In this document: positions 1 to 10,600 of the stretch, piece after piece
Position numbering within the stretch: the stretch's first letter is position 1
Layout of the letters: every line of letters begins with the position of its first letter
From: Phocoena phocoena
Lineage: Eukaryota; Chordata; Mammalia; Artiodactyla; Phocoenidae
Length of the DNA: 64,000 nt
Direction of reading: 5' to 3'
Assembly: GCF_963924675.1 (NCBI RefSeq)
Contig: NC_089240.1
Location: forward strand, 114,891,680-114,955,679
Notes under the pieces: model-generated
The model's database searches: none
Told to the model about the DNA's origin: nothing
The model's input: only the letters and a program-made list of their open reading frames with translations
Program-made: the position numbers and the translations under genes

Positions 1-814
1 AAGAGGCAGAGAGATGCATTAGTCTGAGGGAGAGATGATAAGCATCAAAAATAGGCAACGGAGGATGGGGAGAAGTTCAGGGGTTACAACAGAGTTAAAA
101 ATGGTAAGACTTGATGACTAAAGGTGTAAAGGGTTAATGTATAAATCTATACAGGGTTGAGGGAGAGGAAGGAATAAAAGACAATACTTGTTTTTCCAGT
201 TTGGGCAACTAAGTGGCCAGGGGTGCTATGTATTGGGATAGGAAACATTGGAAGAGCAGATCTAGGACTACGAATGAGGAGTACAGTTTGGGACATGCTG
301 AGTTTGAGGTGCTGTAGGACATCCAAGCTGAGATGTCCACAAGGTGGCTGCATCCACGGGTCTGGAGCTCAGGAGAAAAGGTCAGGATGGAAAAATATGG
401 ACCAGGGAGTCATCTACACTTTGATGAATAAAGTTATAGGAATAGACAAGGTTGTCCAGGAAGAGGCTATAGAAAGGAAGAGAAGAGGCAAAGAGCGTCA
501 AGGATCAGCAACATTCAGGGGACAGGCAGGAGGTAGATCCAGCAAAGGAGACTTTGGGGTGGTCAGAAAGGTTGAATGAATGCCAGGAAAGCTGGGATCA
601 TGAAAGCCCAGGAAGGAGAGATTTATCAAGGAGGCAAGGGTCAGAAACTGCAGAGAGGTCAAGATGGGTATTGAAAAGCGCTCCCTGGATTTGTCAGTAA
701 GAGCTCATCAGTGACTTCAGGAAGGTAGATGGCCGAGGTAGAAGCTGACTTGGCAAGTACCAAGTGCAGAGGAGGAGATGCAGTAGCAAGAGCATGGATT
801 CGAGAGGCAGACGG
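1..814. other. Intergenic sequence, nothing recognised
   Basis: No exon, known repeat or RNA gene was recognised. The open frame at 223-579 (plus) has no family features. In human the neighbour beyond the ARHGEF6 3' end is CD40LG in convergent orientation (from memory), but none of it is recognisable here. Confidence 0.5.
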
Positions 815-1000
815 ACCAGGGTTTCAAATTCCTGCTACACACATACTAGCATATTGTTCAACCACTGTACCTTTGTTCACTCGTAAGATGGGGATAACCA
901 TAGTGAATACCTCATAGGGTTGTTGCAAGGGTTACAGGAGCTTAACTATGTAAAACAGCGCAGAGCCTAGCACATGGGAGGTGCCATGTTACAGCTATTG
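815..1000 (+). repeat. MIR SINE
   Basis: Diverged copy of the mammalian-wide SINE in plus orientation. It retains the 'taagatggggataa', 'cctcatagggttgtt' and 'gcctagcacatggg' blocks. Confidence 0.75.
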
Positions 1001-1058
1001 CTTCGGCTTCCTGAGGCAGAAAGGTAATATCAGGTGCCTATAAAATTGATGGCTACAG

Positions 1059-1400
1059 GGGCTTCCCTGGTGATGCAGTGGTTAAGAATCCTCCTGCCAA
1101 TGCAGGGGACACGGGTTTGAGCCCTGGTCTGGGAAGATCCCACATGCCGAAGAGCAACTAAGCCCGTGCGCCACAACTACTGAGGCTGCACTCTAGAGCC
1201 CGCGAGCCACAACTACTGAGCCCACGTGCCACAACTACTGAATCCCGTGTGCCTAGAGCCTGCGCTCCGCAACAAGAGAAGCCACTGCAATGAGAAGCCC
1301 GCGCACCGCAACGAAGAGTAGCCCCCCGCTCGCCACAACTAGAGAAAGCCCACGCACGGCAACAAAGACCCAATGCAGCCAAAAAAAAAAAAAATAGACA
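1059..1400 (+). repeat. CHR-type tRNA-derived SINE, long form
   Basis: Begins with 'ggcttccctggtgatgcagtgg', shows the tRNA-like 'gggtttgagccctggtc' box and ends in 'gacccaatgcagcc' plus an A run. A short GCTACAG repeat flanks it (1052-1058 and 1401-1407), a probable decayed target-site duplication. Confidence 0.93.
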
Positions 1401-1407
1401 GCTACAG

Positions 1408-2244
1408 AAGTGGAAGCCAGGGGGCTTCCACTGACTATGGCTTCAAGGTCATAACACGGTAGGTGTAATCCAAATCCAGTTTCAGAAGATGCTGTTGCCA
1501 CTACAGTCTGTCACCCATAGGTAGTACAGAAGCCACGGACATATCCTTGGAACCTCCTGCCAGCCAACAAGCCCCAGGAAGATAGCCTCTGCTAACTGAA
1601 GCCTTTCAAACACTGCACAAAGGCATCTCATTGGCAGAACTGAAAACGTATCAGAACCCACACTGTATCGGAACCCTAGCTGCAAGGGAGTCCGGGCTAG
1701 GTGCTTTTTTTAGCCTTGGGGTTGTGGGTGGGGGGAGGAATGGATGCTGAGTAGCAACAGATAATATCCAGTGCATCTATCTTGAGGGTGGAGCAAATAT
1801 TTTCATCCTGACCGCTGACACCAGCATTCCACCTGTGGTCAAAACTGACAAAATCCTGCAAAATACAAAGAGGGATGGAAACCAGACTAAAGATCAAGGG
1901 ATAAGCTTGAACAAGAAAGTGAATATCTCTTTCTCTTATATTGGAAGGAAAATGGTGAGAAGAGGTACAGACAGTTTATAGGTTGGGGGCAGGAGGAGAG
2001 GGATGGAGAAGTTACAGAAGGTTCTCTCTCAAGAGATGTATTATCTCTTTAAAGTGGGGAACAAATATCATCTGGCCTGAGTGAAAAAGGCAGAAGCTGG
2101 TTCAGGGGCCTGATGAGCATGGGTAGCTAATGAGGGAAACAGAAGAGGAAGCTGACACAGCATGAGAAATCTTTCTGCACACCAGCTAGCAAAAAAAAAA
2201 AAAAAAAGAAAAAGAAAATGAAGAAGAAACACAGGACTTATTTT
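1408..2244. other. Downstream flank of ARHGEF6, nothing recognised
   Basis: No coding exon or classifiable repeat seen. It contains an A-rich run at about 2191-2218 that serves as the T-rich downstream element of the distal poly(A) signal on the minus strand. Confidence 0.5.
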
Positions 2245-2264
2245 ATAAAGCATTGTTATTCTTA

Positions 2265-2270
2265 TTTATT
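2265..2270 (-). terminator. ARHGEF6: Distal poly(A) signal AATAAA
   Basis: AATAAA on the minus strand, followed downstream on that strand by a GTGTTT element and a long T-rich run (plus-strand A-rich sequence around 2191-2218). This arrangement fits a cleavage site near 2245-2250 and gives a 3' UTR of about 2.3 kb. Confidence 0.65.
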
Positions 2271-2692
2271 GAAAATGTCCAGTTTAAAAGTCTTCAAAAT
2301 AAAAACAAGTTAGAAAATTTGAGCTGTGTGAGAAGGGACATGACAGAAGAGGAACTGAAAGGCCTCGAAGGGCGGCAGTTTGACTACAGAGTAACAGGGA
2401 CCCATTTATAGAGTACTGTAAACAACACAACTATGGAGACACTGCCGTCAGGTTAACATGGCTTCATTTCCCATATAGGATTATCGAGTGGGAGTGCGGA
2501 CACCACTCTGCACGAGCTACATTACCCAGAGTACACAGGGCCTCTCATCAGAAGGGCCACGTCCCCAAAACATGCATATGGACACGTCACCTTAAAATAA
2601 AGACCTTTCAATATTTTAAGCAATCCTATATACCTTATCAACTAAAGTACTTTGTAATCACAAAAATGTTTCCTATGGATATAGTTTGCACA

Positions 2693-2698
2693 TTTATT
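2693..2698 (-). terminator. ARHGEF6: Proximal candidate poly(A) signal AATAAA
   Basis: A second minus-strand AATAAA, in GCAATAAATGTGC, about 430 bases before the distal signal. It would give a 3' UTR of about 1.85 kb. The downstream context is less T-rich, so it may be an alternative or a minor site. Confidence 0.4.
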
Positions 2699-4380
2699 GC
2701 AAGCCATTGACTAACCACAGACAGGGCAGATGCTATGATCTGTGTTGCTGTTACTGTTGTTTTCCATTTGGAGATGAAGGACGGCATCTCTAAACCGTTG
2801 GGCTAAAAGCAGAACAACAGCCATTCCTAGCAATCTTGTTCGGTCTTCAGCTTCCAAAGACAGCTGGGTGTGTGGTTGGCTGAGATTGATCTGCAGGAAC
2901 AGTCCATTTCCCGTGGACGGTGTAATTTCTGCTGTGCAGCAAGCAGTCAACAGCCCCGTACCATGTAGTTATGGGAACTGAGACCCACGCTGTACTAGAA
3001 AGGAAAAGGGCTTAACAAGCTGGGGAGTTCAAGATTCAAGTTTGGTTCCTAAACAACATTCACAAAACCCACATTTATAGGCACCCATCAAATGTATGTG
3101 GGAGACAACTTTGCTCAGTCCACTGGTCCTTGGCCTCTCTTTCCAGCGATCTCCTCCACCTGGCCAAACTTCCCGTCTTTGGGACAGACAGGGGCAGGTT
3201 GCACTGCTCTGTCCTACAGCCCCAGGCCAACTTTCAACTGTGCTGAATTTGGAGGTGTGTTGCCCTCCTGTGACCCTCTTCTAAACCTGGCTTATCACAG
3301 TTCTAATTTCCCAGATGCTTACAAAGGCGAGGGTTTGATTCAACAAGCAACTTGAGTAAACCAGTTCCAAATAATCAGCTTCACTAGTAGCCAGCACACA
3401 GCTACTAGAGCGGCCCTTTCTTTCCGGCTACACAAACTGGGCCAACAGCACATTTCTGCAAATAATTCTTAGAGTCCTACTCGAAGAGGCTGATGACTAT
3501 CACAGCTTCTCACAACATATATGGTAGAGCAATCAAGGGAATTAAAGCTGTCTGCTAGGGCACAACATCTCCTCAAGTGTAGACTGAAGGATGAGAAGTC
3601 GCAATTTGAATATGTGATGTAGAAAAAAGTAAGTGCTCACAGTCTGTATTTTTAAAAAGCAAAGCACACACATACCAGTTGACACACCACTTGGTATGCT
3701 TGGCTAAAAGCACTGGGGAAATAGAAAACTTATACACAAGGCAGAAGATTAGGGACAAAACCTATCATGCACTGGCAAGAGATGGGCAACTCTGCTACTG
3801 AAGGGGAGGACTGTCCAGTGCAATTTGCTAATGGATTTGGTGTTGGCATGGGTGACCAGAGCTTCTGTCCCACAGAGTTAAAATGTAAACCAACACGAAA
3901 GGAGTGAGGGCACTACGGTTTTCTTGGTCTTATAGACAAAATAGGGTAGTCATTAAAAAAAAGTGTGCATTGAGGACGGCCCAGGGAAGGGCAGCTGGAT
4001 CACTGGGGCAAACTGTGTTAGCCTTTCACCCTATGCCAGTCGGAGTTCCAGAAGCGTTGCCTTCAGTAAATCAGGTACTGAGGGGCTGCCAGGAACAGGA
4101 AAGCATTGGGGGAGAAAGTCAAGTTCACATTTAATAAGCCATGGCCGGCCACTTTGGGACAGCAGCCAGCCCAAAAAGAGTGACCCGAGATAATGGCTGG
4201 TAAAGAGGCACTATGAATTGAAAGCCATCTGAAGGCCATGTAAGTCATTTGCCTACGTTAGCTTCCCTTTGCTTACTGAATGGAAAAGACTGGGGAGATG
4301 TTCACCCCCTCTTGCTTTGACCTCTGTTAAAAAACATAAACAACCAACCAATAACCAAACAACAACAAACACTGAACCAA

Positions 4381-4384
<4 letters not shown>

Positions 4385-4424
<40 letters not shown>
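4385..4424 (+). repeat. (GA)n microsatellite in the 3' UTR
   Basis: About 19-20 uninterrupted GA units. On the ARHGEF6 mRNA strand this reads as a (UC)n tract starting about 110 nt after the stop codon. It is preceded on the mRNA by nothing repetitive and followed by GU-rich sequence. Confidence 0.95.
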
Positions 4425-4426
<2 letters not shown>

Positions 4427-4532
4427 TAAGATAAGAAATAAAAACCAGAGAAGTGAGCAAACTGAGTCAGATCACTCAGCTGGACATTTCCCGATGCCCT
4501 GCGGGCACCCTCTGCCAGCCGCACTGTGATGG

Positions 4533-4673
4533 TTATGGGAGAATGGAGGTCTTGCTACTGGACTCGGCCCGAATACACTCATCAGTTTGCTTCAACAGCC
4601 TCCGGACCAGCTTTTCTAGGTCCCTTCTTGATTTCAACTCTTCTTCCAGGCACTGCTTCATTCTTTTATTCTC
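4533..4673 (-). CDS. ARHGEF6: ARHGEF6 last coding exon, end of coiled coil and stop (window exon 16 of 16)
   Basis: Codes [40 protein letters not shown] and KTSILP, then TAA at 4535-4533. It finishes the coiled coil and the short alpha-PIX tail. The C-terminus lacks the PDZ-binding end found in beta-PIX, as expected for alpha-PIX. The acceptor is atcatag, directly before GAG. Confidence 0.97.
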   Translation of the reverse strand, partial: ENKRMKQCLEEELKSRRDLEKLVRRLLKQTDECIRAESSSKTSILP

Positions 4674-7600
4674 CTATGATGGGAAAAGGTTGGTTGGTTA
4701 CCAAACAAAGGGACCCCGCCTCAGGGCCCCTCCTGCTCAGTCTCTTGGCAGCCTTCACCACTGACAACACTTTCCTGCCTCAAGCTCCTCTCCCTCAGCT
4801 TCTAAGACAAGGCAGCCTCTTGATTGTTCAACTTCTCGCTGACCATCCCTTGAGATATAATACAAGCATTCTCTAGGGCTCTGGCCCTGGCCCTCTTCTA
4901 ATTCAACACACTTTTCACTTAGTGTCTCTTCTCTTTCAACTCAAATAACTACATAGGCGCCTCCCCAGTCTCTCTGGTACTGACCTCATCTCAGCTCATG
5001 AGCACCAGGTCCACAGTCCCCAGTGCCAACTTAGATGTGTTACAAGCACCTCGGACTCACTACGCCCTGAAGTGAACTCAGTATCTCCCCCACCCCCCAA
5101 ACTTCTCTTCCTCCTGTGGCTCTTGATTTCCGTGAAGGGCACCACCATATCAAAGTAGATACCCAACACCCCTACACTGTTGGTGGGAATGTCAGTTGGT
5201 GCAGCCACTATGGAAAACAGCGTGGATGTTCCTCAAAAAACTGAAAATAGAACTACCATATGATCCAGGGATCCCACTCCTGGACATATACCCAGACAAA
5301 ACTATAATTCAAAAAGATATGTGTATCCCTATGTTCATAGCGGCAATATTCACAATAGCCAAGACATGGAAGCAACCTAAGTGTCCACCGACAGATGAAT
5401 GGATAAAGAAGACGTGGTACATATATACAATGGAATATTACTCAGCCATAAAAAAGAATGAAATAATGCCATTTGCAGCAACATGGATGCAAGTAGAGAT
5501 TATCATACTAAGTGAAGTAAGTCAGACAGAGAAAGACAAATATCATACATCACTTATATGTGGAATCTAAAATATGGCACAAATGAACCTACCTATGAAA
5601 CAGACTCACAGACATAGAGAACAAACTTGTGGTTGCCAAGGGGAGGGGGATTGAGGGAGGGAAGGGCAGGGAGTTTGGGATTAGCAGATGTAAACTATTA
5701 TATATAGGATGGATAAACAACAAGGTCCTACTATATAGCACAGGGAACTATATTCAATATCCTGTAATAAATCATAATGGAAAAGAATATGAAACAAGAA
5801 TGTCTATATGTGTATAACTGAGTCACTTTGCTGTACAGCAGAGATTGGCACCACACTGTATACTAACTATACTTCAATTAAAAAACAAAAAAACAAAGTA
5901 GATACCCAGGTAAAAAGACTCATCTTCCATCCCTGGCTTTCTTAATCCCCGCATCATGGTGCCATTTTCCAAAGGCTCTAACTCTGCGATGTGCCTTCCT
6001 TTACATCTGTGTCCCTCCTCCGTAGCCTGAGCGGCTCTCCCTCCTCAGCTCAGGACTTTATCACGTCTCACCCTGAGTTTTATAATAACCTCCTAAGTGG
6101 TCTTCCAGCCTCTGGTCTCTCTCCCTTCAATCCATCCTTTACCCTGTCACCAGGTACAGTCAGTCCTCAAACCCAAGGGAGAGTGTCCCTCACGGAGCAC
6201 TGGATCAGATCTGCAGAGGAGCCCACAAATCATGATTTATGGTTCTGTTTACACTTACATGCTCATGAATGACTTATCTTTTCTTAAATTCTGTTTGCAA
6301 AAGTCAGGGAACATGAAGTTGTAACTAAGTTTGTGATCCTATTGTAAATCCCTAAATAGGTATATAAGCAAGCTTCAGAAATTGAAACCCAAGGCCACGT
6401 GGTAAAATCAACAAAACCCACCTGGCTGACACAAGGGAACTAAGAATCCCCACCTCACCACCTTGCTCCTGGCCTTCTCCTGAGGGCATCTACCAGTGCA
6501 CAGCAGGGAAGAGGGAGCAGGTCCGTTAGGATCTGAGAAAACGACTTTCGAATTTCATTACCTGTTTCAGCTCTTTGACCTCATCCTTCAAGGCATAAAC
6601 AGTATCGACAAGGCTCCTAGAACACAAAGCACTGAGATATTGTTAAGTGATATTTAAGAAGAAAAGCAGCTTTATAGAAATACAGATCCTGAAAAGCGGT
6701 GGCCTTGCTGGTGAATCGGAAGAGATACTGCTATGAATGGTCCTTGTGTTTCTCATTTTTACGGGCTAACAACCAGCATCACACAAGCTCTTTCTAACAC
6801 CGTGTCACCGCACGTTTTCTACACTTCCCTCCTCCTCTGCTGCTTGCTTCCCAGCTTAGGCAAGTACTAAAAAAATAAAACAGACTAGTGTATTGTACAC
6901 CCGTAACATATAATACAGTACATCGACTCTACTTCAATTTTTAAAAATAAATAAAAAGAAAATGGGGGGGGGAAGGGTAAGCTGTGACAAAGCAAGAAAG
7001 TGGCATGGATACACTACCAAACGTAAAATAGCTAGCTAGTGGGAAGCAGCCGCATAGCACAGGGAGATCAGCTCGGTGCTTTGTGACCACCTAGAGGGGT
7101 GGCATAGGGAGCGTGGGGGGAAGGGAGATGCAAGAGGGAGGAGATATGGGGATATATGTACACATATAGCTGATTCACTTTGTTATACAGCAGAAACTAA
7201 CACACCATTGTAAAGCAATTATACTCCAATAAAGATGTAAAAAAAAAAGAAAGAAAGAAAAGTCAAGAAAAAAAAGAGACTAGGGCTCCTCATAAGGTTT
7301 TGATTTCTCTCTTGGGGGCAGGAAGGACCATCATCTGACATATTGTAATGAGAGGTGTCACCAGGCCCTGCCTATCCTACGCTATCTGTGCTATGGCATT
7401 GCCCTTCTCACCTATCTGACCCTACACCATCGTACATGACACAAACACAAAGTCAGGGACATTATTTCTAAAAGATTCCATATATTCCAAAAAAGGATAA
7501 AGTGCCTTGGCAGGACTGTGGAAGAGTCATTTCCTCTCTGGCTCTCTCCCTGGACAAGGACATTGGAGATCTGGGCTCCAGTTCTGACCCTACGACTTGC

Positions 7601-10600
7601 CAGTCCTCTAACCTTAGGTAACCAGTTTTCTTCTCATCCTCTCTTGGTCTTATTTTCTTCACATACAAAATGGGGATAATATCACATTCCCTGAAAACCT
7701 CATAAAGTCATTGTAGGGGTTAATATAGCTATAATAATAGTAATTATAACGATCATCATTTATTAATTATCACATGCTAGCCTTTGTACTTCTTATTCCA
7801 TTTAACCTCACAAAAACTCTGAAAGTATTACTATCATACCCATTTTACAGATGAGGAAACTGAGGCACAGAGAGGTGATGGAACTTGCTCCAGGTCACAC
7901 GGCTAACAAGTACCAGAATCTGGAGTTGAATCAGGGCTGTTATTCTCTTGAGCCCAAGTGCTGTACCATTTGGTCGTATCGCTTCATACACCAGATGGAA
8001 AAATACATTGACGACGCCAAGCACTGTGAAACACGCTGTCCTATGCAAATTTAGGCCTGACTTCAGAAATGACTCAAGTATATACAAGTACTTAACCTGA
8101 TTTTCCCCCGTTAGGTCACCCTCACTACTGTGCAAGGCTAAGTCAGGGACATAATTTCCCTGAATCTCAGTTTCCTCATCTGTAACAGTGGTGAAAGTAA
8201 CGTTTATCTCCCAGGATTGCGGTAGGAGTTTAAATGAGGTTAAGTATGTGAAAATAAAGTGCCTGAGTCGATAAATGTGAGAGGCATCCCTCTGGGCAAG
8301 GGAATTGGTGCTACGGCCTTCCCAGTGCCTCCAAACCCCATGTGGAGTGGTATTCTTGCGTGCCCTGAAGTCCCTTCCTGACCCCCTCTGCCTCTCCTTT
8401 CCCCTCCCCTTTGTCGGTGGGCAGCCCTCCCCAGGCTCCCAACTGCACAGTCAGCCAAGAGGGCCGCATTCTCAGATGAGGAGGGACTGTCCTTCCGTGC
8501 AGGCTTGGCCACGGCCACGTTGCCCTGCCAGAACCTTCTTTCCAGCCCCCAGAAAAATCAGAAAAGGTTTAGCCCGCTCTACGCACTTTTCTTCAATGAC
8601 GGTCTGGCCGTTGCTTCTGGTCTCTTCAATGATGAGTTTCTCTTCCTCGGGGAGTAAGACTTGGGGAACGGAATCCTTGCGAGCACCTACAGACAAGGGC
8701 GGCAAGAGGCGAGGGAGGGAGTTTACTAGGGGAGACTATTTGTTGGGGGTTAGCTCCTTTCTACTGTGGTTTTTGAGGGGTCTTTGTTGACGGCATCTGG
8801 CTGCCTGGCGCCCCGAGAGTAGTCATCCAACATCTGCTGACGAAATCCTCCTGACGGGAGAAATTCGAAATGGCCAAATACACTGATTCAATCCTGGGGG
8901 CCGGGGGCACATTTTGTATTCAGAAACACAATGTGAAAAGGCCGCTGTGAGAACTGTCCTCAACCAAGACCCCATCTTTTCCTGTTTTGCCTCTTCCAGT
9001 GCAAAGAGCCAGCCAGTGACCATTCCTCCCTGCGCGTCTCTGGGGAACGGCACGCCACACCCTGTGGGTTTTGTATTTGAGTAAAAATCATGCAGAACGT
9101 AGCACTGCACTGCGACGCAGCATGCTTAAAGGGCCTCAGACGCATCACTCACTCCCATTTGTTCTCTTTACCGTCCTACAGGGTGAAGCAGGGTCGGTGA
9201 AGACCATTTTGATGGAGGGTAGAGGGGGCGTTGGGGAGATGATCACAACAGCAGCAAAGATGCAGGCGTCCTTACTGCTCTCCGCTCACCATCTCCAGGC
9301 TCTGGGATGGAAGAGGTGACAGAGCAGCCATGGGACCTGACCAGACAGCTCTCCTGCACCTGCAACCTCCCCGTCCCTTCTGGATCCTTCCTCTCAGAGC
9401 CACTGGCTTCCTCTCTTCTAAGCCAAGTTCCTTCCAGTTGTGAACACTCAGTGCCTTCACTCAACCTCCAGCCCTTTCCCGAGGTGGAAGTGTCTCTGCC
9501 TTCCTCGGGGCCCAGTACTTCGTAGGTGCTTAATAAGTGCATAGCAGACTGGCCGACTAACCAACCGACTGGATGCAGCGAGAAACAATAGCGGCCGCTT
9601 CTACGGGTGCAGGACTTCTGGCTGCAGAGGGACGGAGGGTGTCGGCCACCAGGATGCGAAAACGCTTACCACGTGCCAAGCACTGTGCTAGACACTTTCC
9701 ACACATAAAAGGGAGGCCAGGGAGGACGGGGGTGGGGGGAAATGAGACTCTTGAGGCCAGAGTGCCTGCCCGCACCTCTGAGCAAATCTCCCGTCTCTGT
9801 CAGTGTGAGGACAGGAGGCGGCGGGAGGTGAGGTCGGATTTCGTATGAGGGCTGCTGCTTCTGGCGTCTCCTTGTCCCCCTCTCTTTCCTTGTTTTTGCA
9901 ATAAAAACTGCTCTCACTTTCTTTTCCTGACTCCTCGAACCTTGTTATCAGGGCTGGGCATGCCCAAAGCCAGAGGCAGGTTTGGTCTGAGAAGCAGAAG
10001 GTGTGACAGTCCCCCCTTCAGAGTCAAATGTGTCAACTTCCACATAGAATGCTTTCCCCATGACGACCTGAGAGACATGTTACTTTGGAAGCATCGGTCA
10101 GGGCAGTCCACTGAGGAAGCCCTGCCCACACTCAAGCCAGGGCTCAGTGGCTGTCCAGATGGAACATTATGGAGAGCTTATCTCTTACACAGATGCAAGA
10201 CCCTCACACCAGGTATCCTGAATGCCCATAATAATGAAAGACCAAGGACATAAGCGATGTGACCTGGCTTTTCTAAAAACACAAGGATGAATCAGAAAGT
10301 ATTATCTCGCTTTCAGTTTGTAGCCTGAAAGTTGTTGGGGGAAATACCCTCACCTAATGGCTCCCTGATAAACAGCTACATTTCCAGATTTTCAGAGCAA
10401 CTCTGAAACTTGAGTTTGGTGAAGCTCTGTTTGCTTAAATATGCAGCTGATCAAAGATAGTATTTTGACTTCCTTTCCAAATCTGCCTATAAGAAGAGAT
10501 TAGCATCAGTTCACAGACACAGGAACTCTCTGGGCTCTTTAACTAGTGTTGGTGAAGGTATCTGCGTACTTCAAAGGAGAGTGACTTTAAAAAAAAAATT

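Larger units (their letters stand above)
2245..4532 (-). other. ARHGEF6: ARHGEF6 3' untranslated region (extent inferred)
   Basis: Sequence from the stop codon to the predicted cleavage region after the distal AATAAA, about 2.3 kb and continuous with the last coding exon. It contains no CHR SINE or L1, unlike the flanking intron, which fits transcribed UTR. Close to the stop, on the mRNA strand, lie a GU-rich stretch and a (UC)n tract. The short open frames inside it on either strand have no recognisable product. The end point is a prediction from poly(A) signals only. Confidence 0.7.

Noticed and set aside
2711..2950. 79-codon minus-strand frame ending near 2711
   Set aside because: It lies inside the inferred 3' UTR of ARHGEF6 and matches no known protein to my recognition. 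It looks like chance.
4453..4876. Plus-strand frames at 4453-4764 and 4526-4876
   Set aside because: They are shadows antisense to the last ARHGEF6 exon and 3' UTR with no features of their own.
8305..8790. 161-codon plus-strand open frame
   Set aside because: It overlaps ARHGEF6 exon 14 on the opposite strand and has no domain, signal or codon pattern of its own. The minus-strand exon explains the open stretch.
9557..9848. Paired open frames on both strands at a CpG-rich spot
   Set aside because: They are mutually antisense with no domains; GC-rich sequence lowers stop-codon frequency. Kept only as a CpG observation.
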